64,000 bases of DNA from Siphonodentalium dalli (taxonomy: Eukaryota; Mollusca; Scaphopoda; Gadilida; Siphonodentaliidae). Below the pieces are notes generated by a model, which searched no databases, was not told where the DNA came from, and saw nothing but the letters and a program-made list of their open reading frames with translations. Positions 24,286 to 34,245 of this stretch are shown piece by piece; within the stretch, counting starts at the first letter, position 1, and the number at the start of each line of letters is the position of its first letter. The stretch spans positions 15,973,814 through 16,037,813 of the forward strand of contig CP136063.1 of the NCBI GenBank assembly GCA_032622095.1, given 5' to 3'. A program made the position numbers and the translations under genes.

Positions 24286-26150
24286 TGTCTTGACGCTCGA
24301 CTTATTTATAACACATATCACACTCGTATGATGCTCGACTTATTTATAACACATATCACACTCGTATGATGCTCGACTTATTTATAACACATATCACACA
24401 CGTGTGATGCTCGACTTATTTATAACACATATCACACTCGTATTATGCTCGACTTATTTATAACACATATCACACACGTGTGATGCTCGACTTATTTATA
24501 ACACATATCACACTCGTATGATGCTCGACTTATTTATAACACATATCACACTCGTGTGATGCTCGACTTATTTATAACACATATCACACTCGTATGATGC
24601 TCGACTTATTTATAACACATATCACATTCGTATGATGCTCGACTTATTTATAACACATATCACATTCGTATGATGCTCGACTTATTTATATATCATATCA
24701 CACTCGTATGATGCTCGACTTATTTATATATCATATCACACTCGTATGATGCTCGACTTATTTATATATCATATCACACTCGTATGATGTTCGCCTTATT
24801 TATAACTCATATCACACTCGTATGATGCTCGACTTATTTATATCTCATATCACACTCGTATGATGCTCGACTTATTTATAACTCATATCACACTCGTATG
24901 ATTCTCGTCTTATTTATATCTCATATCATACTCGTATGATGCTCGACTTATTTATAACACATATCACACTCGTATGATGCTCGACTTATTTATAACACAT
25001 ATCACACTCGTGTGATGCTCGACTTATTTATAACACATATCACACTCGTATGATGCTCGACTTATTTATAACACATATCACATTCGTATGATGCTCGACT
25101 TATTTATAACACATATCACATTCGTATGATGCTCGACTTATTTATATATCATATCACATTCGTATGATGCTCGACTTATTTATATATCATATCACACTCG
25201 TATGATGCTCGACTTATTTATATATCATATCACACTCGTATGATGCTCGACTTATTTATATATCATATCACACTCGTATGATGTTCGCCTTATTTATAAC
25301 TCATATCACACTCGTATGATGCTCGACTTATTTATATCTCATATCACACTCGTATGATGCTCGACTTATTTATAACTCATATCACACTCGTATGATGCTC
25401 ATCTTATTTATATCTCATATCACACTCGTATGATGCTCGACTTATTTATAACTCATATCACACTCGTATGATGCTCGACTTATTTATAACACATATCACA
25501 CTCGTATGATGCTCATCTTAGTTATATCTCATATCACACTCGTATGATGCTCGACTTATTTATAACTCACATCACACTCGTATGATGCTCGACTTATTTA
25601 TATCTCATATCACACTCGTATGATGCTCGTCTTATTTATATCTCATATCACACTCGTATGATTCTCGACTTATTTATATATCATATCACACTCGTATGAT
25701 GCTCGTCTTATTTATATCTCATATCACACTCGTATGATGCTCGACTTATTTATAACTCATTTCACACTCGTATGATGCTCGACTTATTTATATCTCATAT
25801 CACACTCGTATGATGCTCGACTTATTTATAACTCATATCACACTCGTATGATTCTCCTCTTATTTATATATCATATCACACTCGTATGATGCTCGACTTA
25901 TTTATAACACATATCACACTCGTATGATGCTCGACTTCTTTATAACACATATCACACTCGTATGATGCTCATCTTATTTATATCTCATATCACACTCGTA
26001 TGATTCTCCTCTTATTTATATATCATATCACACTCGTATGATGCTCGACTTATTTATAACACATATCACACTCGTATGATGCTCGACTTCTTTATAACTC
26101 ACATCACACTCGTATGATGCTCGACTTATTTATAACACATATCACATATC
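24286..26150. repeat. 38-bp minisatellite, about 49 units, derived from finger DNA
   Basis: The unit is GATGCTCGACTTATTTATAA + CACATATCACACTCGTAT (38 bp), with variants in the ATAACACAT/ATATATCAT/ATCTCAT segment. A higher-order pattern is visible: the variant GTTCGCC at 24789 returns at 25283, 494 bp (13 units) later, with matching neighbours. The first unit sits in the register of a decayed C2H2 finger (GGTGTGGATT...TATGTC...GCTCGA...CATATCACA), and the array ends in more finger DNA at 26150. The 54.5 kb paralogue has only two units. Confidence 0.95.
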
Positions 26151-26432
26151 GATAAAACGATTTCCCACACATATCACCACAATATGACTTGTCTCCTGTG
26201 TGAATTTTCCAAGTTGTTTCACCAAGCTGTTCGATCGATTAAATGATTTCTCACAAAAAAAAGTTTATCTCCAGTGTGGATTATCATGTCTCACCAAGCT
26301 ATCCGTTTGATTAAATGATTTACCGCATGTGTCACAACGATAAGACTTATATACTTGGATTCTCTCATGTCTCACCAAGGCGCCCGATTGACTAACTGAG
26401 TTCCCGCATATATCACATCGCTAAGGTTTATC
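26150..26432 (-). pseudogene. decayed C2H2 fingers, locus 1 tail
   Basis: Three to four finger remnants in antisense (ATGATTTACCGCATGTGTCA, GATTCTCTCATGTCTCACC), out of frame with one another and with damaged linkers. They connect the readable fingers at 26433-26825 to the minisatellite, so the ancestral array ran through this region. Confidence 0.7.
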
Positions 26433-26825
26433 TCACGTGTGTATTCTCTTATATATAAATGTGTTTGATTGATTAAATGATTTCCCGCATATATCACACC
26501 GGTAAGGCTGATCTCCGGTGTGGATTCTCTTATGTGTCACCAAGTTGCTCGATTGAATAAATGATTTCCCGCATATATCACAACGGTAAGGCTGATCTCG
26601 GGTGTGGATTATGTTATGTTTCACCAGGTGACTCGATATAGAACATGATTTCCCGCATATATCACATCGGTAAGGCTTATCTCCGGTGTGGATTCTCTTA
26701 TGTCTCGCCAAGTTGCTCGATTGAATAAATGATTTCCCACATATATCACATCGGTAAGGTATCTCCGGTGTGGATTCTCTTATGTCTCGCCAAGCTGGTC
26801 GAATGGGTGAAGGATTTCTCCGCAT
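26433..26825 (-). CDS. C2H2 zinc-finger array, locus 1 distal part (out of frame)
   Basis: 130 codons with three complete fingers (SFIQSSNLARH, SCSISSHLVKH, SFIQSSNLVTH) and a fourth damaged one (SFNQSNTFIYKRIHT, lacking the first histidine spacing). The N-terminal 25 residues (MRRNPSPIRPAWRDIRES) are not a domain; they are finger DNA read in a shifted frame. It is thus the continuation of the array at 26849-27817 beyond stops and a frameshift near 26825-26850. Finger 2 has Cys in place of the core Phe (GKSC). It is unlikely to be made as a separate protein. Confidence 0.6.
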   Translation of the reverse strand: MRRNPSPIRPAWRDIRESTPEIPYRCDICGKSFIQSSNLARHKRIHTGDKPYRCDICGKSCSISSHLVKHNIIHTRDQPYRCDICGKSFIQSSNLVTHKRIHTGDQPYRCDICGKSFNQSNTFIYKRIHT

Positions 26826-26848
26826 ATATCACAACAGCAAGGCTAATC

Positions 26849-27817
26849 TCACATGTGTATTATCTTATGTTTCACCAAGTGGCCGGATTGATTGAACGAT
26901 TTCCCACATATATCACAACTGTAAGGCGTATCTCCGGTGTGGATTCTCTTATGTGTCACCAAGTGACTCGATGTACTAAATGATTTCCCACATATATCAC
27001 AATGGTAAGGCTTATCTCTGGTGTGGATGATCTTATGTCTCACCAAGCTGGTCGATGTATTAAACGATTTACCGCATATATCACAACAGTAAGGTTTATC
27101 TCCTGTGTGGATTATTTTATGTCTCACCAGGTGATTTGATGCATAAAATGATTTCCCGCATATCTCACAACAGTAAGGTTTATCTCCGGTATGGATTCTC
27201 TTATGTGTCACCAGGTAAGTCGATGTTTGAAATGATTCCCGGCATATATCACAACTGTAAGGTTTATCTCCGGTGTGGATTCTGTTATGTCTCACCAGGT
27301 GAGTTGATGCATAAAATGATTTCCCGCATATCTCACAACAGTAAGGTTTATCTCCGGTGTGGACTCTCTTATGTCTGACCAAGCTACTCGATTGAATAAA
27401 TGATTTCCCGCATATATCACAACGATAAAGTTTATCACCGGTGTGGATTCTCATATGCATCATTAAGGTGCTCGAAATACTAAATGATTTCCAGCATATA
27501 TCACACTGGTAAGGTTTATCTTTGGTGTGGATTATTATATGTCTCGCCAAGGTGCCCGATTGATTAAATGATTTACAGCATGTATCACAATGGTAATGCT
27601 GATCTCCAGTGTGGAGTCTCTGATGTTTCACCAAGTCGCTCGAATCATTAAATGATTTCCGGCATATATCACAATGGTAAGGCTGATCACCGGTGTGGAT
27701 CCTCTTATGTCTCACCAAGCTGCCCGATTGAGTGAACGTTTTCCCACATACATCACAATGGTGTCGTCTATTTCCTGTTTGTGCGGTCTCGTGACAACTA
27801 ACGTTGGCATCTATCAT
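26849..27817 (-). CDS. C2H2 zinc-finger protein, locus 1 (11 fingers)
   Basis: ATG at 27817 gives 322 residues: a 17-residue head (MIDANVSCHETAQTG) then eleven contiguous 28-residue C2H2 fingers joined by HTGDKPY/HTGDQPY linkers. Helices differ, for example TQSGSLVRH, NDSSDLVKH, YASTHLVRH, QTSTYLVTH and NQSGHLVKH, as expected for a DNA-binding array in the nucleus. No KRAB, SCAN, BTB or ZAD domain is encoded. The head is closely related to that of locus 2. The frame ends TGA, with a TAG two codons later, and fingers continue beyond in another frame, so this is probably a truncated version of a longer ancestral protein. The array is intronless. Confidence 0.75.
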   Translation of the reverse strand: MIDANVSCHETAQTGNRRHHCDVCGKTFTQSGSLVRHKRIHTGDQPYHCDICRKSFNDSSDLVKHQRLHTGDQHYHCDTCCKSFNQSGTLARHIIIHTKDKPYQCDICWKSFSISSTLMMHMRIHTGDKLYRCDICGKSFIQSSSLVRHKRVHTGDKPYCCEICGKSFYASTHLVRHNRIHTGDKPYSCDICRESFQTSTYLVTHKRIHTGDKPYCCEICGKSFYASNHLVRHKIIHTGDKPYCCDICGKSFNTSTSLVRHKIIHTRDKPYHCDICGKSFSTSSHLVTHKRIHTGDTPYSCDICGKSFNQSGHLVKHKIIHM

Positions 27818-28790
27818 TGTGTGGAATTGTCAAATATGTGCCAACCGGTATCAGTTGTATATCTCACGAAGCGGAAGCGAAATTTGATCTAATTAGCATA
27901 AGGGCAGTATTAACTTACAAGTAAATGAACTAATTTATTTATTGCCATAGAATAGAATTTGACCAGAACACATAGTCACAAACACAACACACAAATGAAC
28001 ACAAAACATGCACATGCATTAATAAATATTCACACCAAATGAACTGGATGAATACACACATACATATATTGACATACAAACATTGAACATTCCATGTATA
28101 TATACAAAAAACTGCCAACTGCTCTGAACTGACCCTAACTTCTGAAAACGTATATCATTGTTGAATTTCAATGCACACATGCAAGTAGTAATTTGGGTGG
28201 GAGGGAGGGAACAAAAAACAATTTTGTTGGATGTGTTCTGATCAAAGACGATTCAAAAGTGAAGAATTACAGCAAGCAAATACGAAAAAGGTGTGTCTAA
28301 AATTTGACCAATGAGAAACCAGGTAAACAAGAAGAACGCACGTGAGTTGACAGGTAAACACGAGAAGGCGTGTAGTGAACAATGAAAAGCGATTAAGGCT
28401 CATGAAAGAAATAAGCGAGGTGGCAAGCATATGAAATAGAGAAGTAATCGGAAACAAAAGGCTAACAAAAGGAACTGCCTGGGTCTTATGTTAATTACAT
28501 CCTTTGTTAACAAAAGAACTCAATTGTAAATAAAGTCCGTTAACATAGTTAACTGTAAAAATATATAATTCACAATAGGGAAGGATCACAAATCGATCGA
28601 TCGATTTTAAGTAAACAAAATGGCGATGGATGCTGATTTAACATGCGCCGCGTTATGTGATTTTGTTTAGAAGAAACTTTGATAAAACGATTGGCGAAAA
28701 CACAGTTCATGTGTGCGTAAGTGAACAAGGCCGGTCGATTTAGTGTCACAAACTTGGCAGTTATTCCGTCGTATAATTTTAGTCGATAAA
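27818..28790 (-). promoter_or_regulatory. 5' flank of zinc-finger locus 1
   Basis: Two blocks (27825-27892 and 28516-28785) match 42366-42438 and 42439-42715 upstream of locus 2, with a 623-bp insert at 27893-28515 that is bounded by AATT and absent from locus 2. The second block contains AAACAAAATGGCGATGGATG (YY1-like ATGGCG) and ACATGCGCCG (NRF1-like half-site) around 28614-28650. Conservation upstream of both genes supports a shared promoter; transcription direction is inferred to be minus. Confidence 0.5.
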
Positions 28791-29146
28791 TCTATATCTA
28801 TTTTTTTTTGCACTAGCGGCAGGAAACCGCCTCTTCCACATATGGATCAACATATATATTGTTAATTGTAATTTTGAGCTCGACACAGACTTTGTTCCAG
28901 CGGCAGTAAGATTATAAATAAACCTACACAGTAAGGTTACAAAGAACGTATGCGACCACAACATCATGCCAAACAACAAAGTACAATTGTATTTGTAATA
29001 ATTAAATAATTTTTTTAACAGCTGAGTATTGTTAAACGTGATGTTGTTAGCACTAACCCATATAGGCCTATTTGGTCGTATCAAAGAACAATTGTATTTG
29101 AAGATGGATTATCTCTTTAAATACATTTTTTAACAGCTGAGTATTG

Positions 29147-29674
29147 TTAAATGTGGATTATCTCTTTAAATAACAAATGTTGAATAGTTGCGTGGGTATA
29201 AAATAATAAATATGAACTGAATACCCCTGTCTGGAAAAGCTTCTATCAATTTATATTGGTTTTATTGAGAATGTTTAATTGGGACCGTTTATGTGTCTAT
29301 TTTTAGAACAGACCATTCGGGTGATACCATATTCCGATACAGAGCATTAGGCCACTCCTATGGCTACATATCGAATGTCAAATGTCCAAGATTGATTGGT
29401 TGTATTGTTTAATTCCATAGTTATAAGAGATAATGCGTATAATTAACGTACATTTTTTACCAAATTGTACAATAACATTTCTGGTCTCTGTTAAAAGTAA
29501 CCACTATTGTTCGTTAGCTAAACAACTACACCTCTTTAGACTAGAAAATATTCGAAATAAAATTAATTTTAATCGATAGAAGCATTTCTGGACAGGAGTC
29601 TTCGATTCAGATATAATATTTTATACCCCGGTTACTATATAAAACATGTTTACAAAGAGATAATCCCTATTTAA
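29147..29674 (+). mobile_element. TTAA-MITE A4
   Basis: 528 bp, TTAA both sides, with diverged ends (ATGTGGATTATCTCTTT at the left, AATCCCTAT at the right). Its flanks are a tandem duplicate of 28985-29080, where the unoccupied site TTAA sits at 29032-29035, so an empty and a filled site lie within 700 bp. A lone left-end fragment of the same family (GAAGATGGATTATCTCTTTA) lies at 29100-29122. Confidence 0.9.
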
Positions 29675-29739
29675 ACGTGATGTTGTTAGCACTAAACCAT
29701 ACAGGCCTATTTGGTCGTATCACGTAACAACAGTGTTTG

Positions 29740-29925
29740 GTGTGATGACATATTTGTTTGTAACGAACAATGGAGATCGTTAGACCCGAATCAGCCGCCG
29801 ATTGGTGAGTCGGCATCACGTGGTGAGGAGTGCGTCGTCTGACAGTTTAAAATGGACGATTTTGTAAAGGCGAAGTGAACGACTCGGATTGGGGATTTTC
29901 GGATCTGGAGATTCCTTTAAAGGTA
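29740..29925 (+). promoter_or_regulatory. candidate promoter and frameshifted first exon
   Basis: CGCCGATTGGTGAG (inverted CCAAT) and CATCACGTGGTG (E-box) precede ATG at 29852. The start reads MDDFVKAK, then a stop; one base off, the DNA continues NDSDWGFSDLEIPLK up to AAAG|GTAATA at 29922, a good splice donor. The layout of CCAAT, E-box, short acidic first exon and donor suggests a decayed promoter and exon, perhaps from an autonomous transposon. No homologue is recognised. Confidence 0.25.
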
Positions 29926-30727
29926 ATAATTGCTGCCTGATGCGAACTGGTCAAAGAAAAGGTTCAAATGGACATAGTTATTAACCCCAAACAGTCGGTG
30001 TTAATATCATTTCTACCGACAGAAAGCTAGAAGTCAGGCACTGCACGGGCAATGTCCCGCGTCCACTAGTTTACATCGAACATTTGCAAACGCGTTATTT
30101 GTGTTAATCTGATGAATTAATCAAAGATTTTTTTCCAATTTTGAGAAGTGTGAACAGGGACCACAAAATAAATTACATAATGAACTCTGAGACTTTTCAT
30201 TTTATCCTTTCCACACGGTACGAATTGTAGACTGTTCGAAATGTATACGCGCATCAAGGGATATAACTCTAGTTTCCATTATAGCCTATCTGATTGATGG
30301 CGAAAACAACATCTTTTTTTCTGAGAATTCTCTGACAACGCAACTTACTATTTCTTCGGTTGTTCGGTGGTGGCTGATTGGTTTGTTGTAAGATAAGATG
30401 AGATTTAATGCAAAATACACCCAAATGGGCAGTTGCAAACATGAATAAAATACAAGTAATTTGACAAAAATTAACAATATATATTGGATGAGTAACATAT
30501 ATGCATATACACATACAATGTAGTTTCCTAACGAATTTCGTTTTTCTCTTCTCATCGTAACATTGAATTCATCTGTTATAAATTATTAATTGTCTAGCTT
30601 TCATTGGAATCCCGAGCGGTGGAGAAAGACCGGATCATGTCACATATAACATATATGGTTGCTTTGTGTTCATTCTTCATAATAAATCTAAATTTCTCAT
30701 AATTCTCATTTATTTCTGAAAAATGTG
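29926..30727. other. no gene seen
   Basis: No coding frame with recognisable features and no repeat matching elsewhere in the window. Confidence 0.4.
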
Positions 30728-31015
30728 GGAACTCTGATTATGTCCCTAAATTATGTATCGCGCAAACTTTTGTAGGCTCTTCATTGTAATGTAAAATGGT
30801 ATCCTGTTTCAATTTGTTTACATTCACACACAGTACATAATCTTTCCTTAACGGGTAGTGGGGGCTGTTTGTGTCTCCCCTTTTCAATTTCCAATCTATG
30901 ATTGCTGATTCGTAATCTCGTAAATAGAATTCTCGTTTCATTAGAACGCGTATGGCTCGTACGTATTTCGTACCTTGCTTTGAACAACCTATTCTTGCCT
31001 TATTACCAGCGGTCG
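30728..31015 (-). pseudogene. LINE ORF2 C-terminal fragment
   Basis: The minus-strand frame contains LRISNHRLEIEKGRHKQPPL, then KERLCTVCECKQIETGYHFT. This is the signature C-terminal tail of many invertebrate non-LTR retrotransposons (a '+.S.H.L.IE.GR' segment followed by ERLC..C....E...HF). A stop follows directly and the upstream part decays, so about 90 codons of a dead element remain. No RT core is present. Confidence 0.6.
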
Positions 31016-31232
31016 GTTTCTTTTCTGAAGAGTTAATGTTGTAAAATCGTTTTAAATGTAATGGTGGGTGTTATTGTTTTTATTTTATATAAAGCATTGT
31101 TTACGACCTGTTTACAACGTTTGTTCACAATACAGTGACACGGGCGTTGGACAAGTAGATAGTGAATAAAATAAATATGTAATATAGATAATACATATAT
31201 GTATATTATATATTTATTATTATTATCCAACC

Positions 31233-31518
31233 TTAAAGGTGGATTATCTCTTTGTAAACATGTATTATATAGTTACCGGGGTATAAAATATTAGATTTGA
31301 ATCGAAGACTCCTGTCCGGAAATGCTCCTATCGATTAATATTAATTTTATTTCGAATATTTTCTGGTCTAAAAAGGTGTGTTTGTTCAGCTAACGAACAA
31401 TAGTGGTTACTGTTAACAGAGACCAGAAATTTTATTGCACAATTTTGTCACAAATAAACGTTAATTATACTCATTATCGATTATATCTGTGGAACAAAAC
31501 AATACAAACAACCAATCT
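31233..31518 (-). mobile_element. TTAA-MITE A5, half copy
   Basis: Starts TTAAAGGTGGATTATCTCTT, i.e. the right end of the family in reverse, and runs inward to ACAAACAACCAATCT, where the next copy (A6) begins. The remaining half is missing, giving a head-to-head pair. Confidence 0.85.
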
Positions 31519-32040
31519 TTAAAGATGGATTATCTCTTTAAATAACAAATTTTAAATAGTTGCCTGGGTATAAAATAATAGATTAGAACTGAAGACCTTT
31601 GTCCGGAAAAGCTTCTATCTATTAATATTGATTTTATTTCGAATATTAAATCGGGCCCATTTATGTTACTATTTTTAGAACCGACCATTCGGATGAGACC
31701 GTATTGCGATATAGAGCACTGGGCTGTTCCTACGGCTACGCAACGAATGTCAAATGATTGGTTGTTAGTATTGTTTTGTTCCACAGATATATGCGATAAT
31801 GAGTATAATTAACGTTTATTTGTGACAAAATTGCACAATATAATTTCTGGTCTCTGTTAACAGTAAACACTATTGTTCGTTAGCTGAACAAACACACCTT
31901 TTTAGACCAGAAAATATTCGAAATAAAATGAATATTAATCGATAGAAGCATTTCCGGACAGGAGTCTTCGATTCAAATCTAATATTTTATACCCCGGTAA
32001 CTATATAATACATGTTTACAAAGAGATAATCCACCTTTAA
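31519..32040 (+). mobile_element. TTAA-MITE A6, full length
   Basis: Complete 522-bp copy, TTAA at both ends, abutting A5 on the left and a TAA-flanked MITE on the right. An antisense frame of 84 codons resembles frames in other copies but opens with GTG, not ATG. Confidence 0.95.
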
Positions 32041-32672
32041 GTGCCACCACACACGCTGCGATTAAAATCGTAAGTGGGGAAAATCGCAGGAGGAAGTATC
32101 CAATGCGCATTTCCACGACAATATCGTAGCCAAATCGTAGCGATCAAGCACTGTTTGATTTTACCAGGAAAATCGTGGCGTGACCATGGCAACGCGCGCG
32201 ATCGTATCTGTCACATGACCACTGTCGCACTTTTCATGTTGTAAATACCACGAAAACAAAACATACAAACTTCTTGCACTTACAAAAACGAGGCCACATT
32301 GGTGGGGCTGTGGCACGACAGGGAGTGCAGGCCTATACCACATATTAGGCAAGGATTAGAGGGCTGCCGCAATTGTTGAAATTCAATTGGGGCAGCTAAG
32401 CCTGTTGAGTTGACAGGTACAAAAATGTCAAAATAAAAAAATATTCAATTTCACTTGAACTTTCAACATCAACTTGTTAGTTTAGAAAATTACGATACAT
32501 GCCATGTATATGTATTTAGTTACATAAAGCGAAGAATGTGATATAACATTTTGCTATCATGTGATCGATCACGTGGATAAAATCGTAGCTGCAAACATCG
32601 CAGAACCGTATCGTCTGCAGGCAAGTCACTTTTCTCCACCTGCGATTTTAATCGTAGCGTGTGCGGTGGCAC
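32041..32672. mobile_element. Harbinger-like MITE, TAA target duplication
   Basis: The ends are inverted: GTGCCACCACACACGCTGCG at 32041 and, inverted from 32672, GTGCCACCGCACACGCTACG. TAA flanks both sides (32038-32040 and 32673-32675). The interior has repeated AATCGTAG/AATCGCAG words. A 3-bp TAA duplication is typical of PIF/Harbinger, so that assignment is inferred. It landed exactly on the terminal TTAA of MITE A6. Confidence 0.75.
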
Positions 32673-32675
32673 TAA

Positions 32676-33059
32676 CTAACATTATTTCTGATTGGGCAAA
32701 AGCCGCCATTTGATTATCTTCTGCATTAATTGTTTTCCATTTCTGTCTTTACTGTTCCAGAGCATGCTTTCTGATGATCAATTAGAGGTTTTTATAGAGA
32801 GTTGCTGACAAATACCAAAATAACCACTGACGTTTTATTCACAAAATTTGGATAAACATACGAATGGATGATAGAAATGTCAGTAAACAATATTGTGTAT
32901 ACAGTGTGAGTTTTTATTGTACTCGTCAAGGTTGTGGTAAAAAGACATGTTTTCACCTCAACTTGGACTCGTACAAGACAAACACATACTGTACACAACA
33001 TTGTATAATAACTTTATGTTATTTACTGGCATCTTGTGAAATTCCAGTGGTTCACCATC
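32676..33059. other. no gene seen
   Basis: A unique stretch without recognisable coding or repeat structure; the repeat of the next block starts near 33060. Confidence 0.4.
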
Positions 33060-33620
33060 ACAGTGAGTGAGTGACAGTCAACATCGCTGCCATCAGAACA
33101 TGCCTTACCCTGCCAGTGAGTGAGTGACATTCAACATCGCTGCCATCAGAACATGCCTTACCCTGTCACAGTGAGTGACAGTCAACATCGCTGCCATCAG
33201 AACATGCCTTACCCTGCCAGTGAGTGAGTGTCAACATCGCTGCCATCAGAACATGCCTTGCCCTGCCACAGTGAGTGACAGTCGACATCGCTGCCATCAG
33301 AACATGCCTTACCCCACCACAGTGAGTGAGTGACAGTCAACATCGCTGCCATCAGAACATGCCTTACCCTGCCAGTGAATGAGTGTCAACATCGATGCCA
33401 TCAGAACATGCCTTACCATGCCACAGTGAGTGAGTGACAGTCAACATCGCTGCCATCAGAACATGCCTTACCCTGTCACAATGAGTGAGTGACAGTCAAC
33501 ATCGCTGCCATCAGAACATGCCTTACACCCTGCCACAGTTATTGAGTGACAGTCAACATAGCTGCCATCAGAACATGCCATACCTTGTCACAGTAAGTTG
33601 GTTCACTGCCATCAGAACAT
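33060..33620. repeat. minisatellite, about 55-bp unit, 10-11 copies
   Basis: The unit contains CAACATCGCTGCCATCAGAA, CATGCCTTACCCTGCCACAG and a variable number of GTGA repeats (AGTGAGTGAGTGACAGT). Units vary from about 47 to 58 bp because of the GTGA count. The right end decays into CAGTAAGTTGGTTCACTGCC. It is not coding. Confidence 0.9.
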
Positions 33621-33755
33621 TCATGGGTCTGCAACGGTGGGTTAGTTCAAAATAAACGGAACACTGGCATTCCTGGGTAAACTTCATAGTGTTTACGTTC
33701 AACTTGAGCTAGCCCTGGGTGATCTAAAATAGACAGACAGCAGCCTTCATATTCA

Positions 33756-34245
33756 TTATTTTATACCCACGCAACTATTTACAATTTGTTATTTAACTCT
33801 TTCAGTGCCACGAACCGATCTCATCGGCCATAATGTACGGTCTGTAGAGTGCCAGGGATGATAAAATCGGCCCTAACAAAAAAACAAAACAATTTCTGGG
33901 TAGTATATGCTTAAGCATGCTATAGCTAATTTAAAAACAAACTGGATAAAACCATGTTATAACTAAAAACTATCACCAAGTATTCATAGTAATAATTTTG
34001 ATGCCCATGAAAACCGTAAGATTCCCTGGCACTCAACCTACAAAATAAGTCTGACACCGAAAGAGTTAAAGAATATAAGAACAAAATATTAAAATTGTAA
34101 ACAATTGTAAAAAATAATAACAAATGATGAAAAATTGTTAGGCCAATGCATATACAAGAGAATGCATTGGCACAGGATATATGGGTTGATACAAAAATCG
34201 GACTTGGCACTGAAAGGGTTAATTAAAGAGATAATCCATCTTTAA
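33756..34245 (-). mobile_element. TTAA-MITE A7, terminal fragment split by another element
   Basis: 33756-33796 (ATTTTATACCCACGCAACTA...) and 34223-34245 (TTAAAGAGATAATCCATCTT) together make the last 60 bp of one end of the family. The rest of the MITE is missing. A TTAA-targeting element sits between the two pieces. Confidence 0.75.
33797..34218. mobile_element. piggyBac-like MITE
   Basis: The ends are CTCTTTCAGTGCCA at the left and, inverted at the right, CCCTTTCAGTGCCA, each flanked by TTAA (33793-33796 and 34219-34222). CCC-starting termini with a TTAA duplication are typical of piggyBac elements. A second, diverged terminus (GACACCGAAAGAGTTAA) ends at 34069, so a 273-bp copy may be extended or followed by a second one. 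No transposase is encoded. Confidence 0.75.

Noticed and set aside
24286-26150. CRISPR-like array
   Set aside because: Regular 38-bp units but no unique spacers, and the setting is an animal genome; it is a minisatellite.
27893-28515. Intron in the 5' UTR of zinc-finger locus 1
   Set aside because: The boundaries relative to locus 2 are AATT on both sides; splice words do not fit the junction, so an insertion or deletion is more likely.
33060-33620. CRISPR-like array
   Set aside because: Units of variable length with a GTGA microsatellite part and no spacers.
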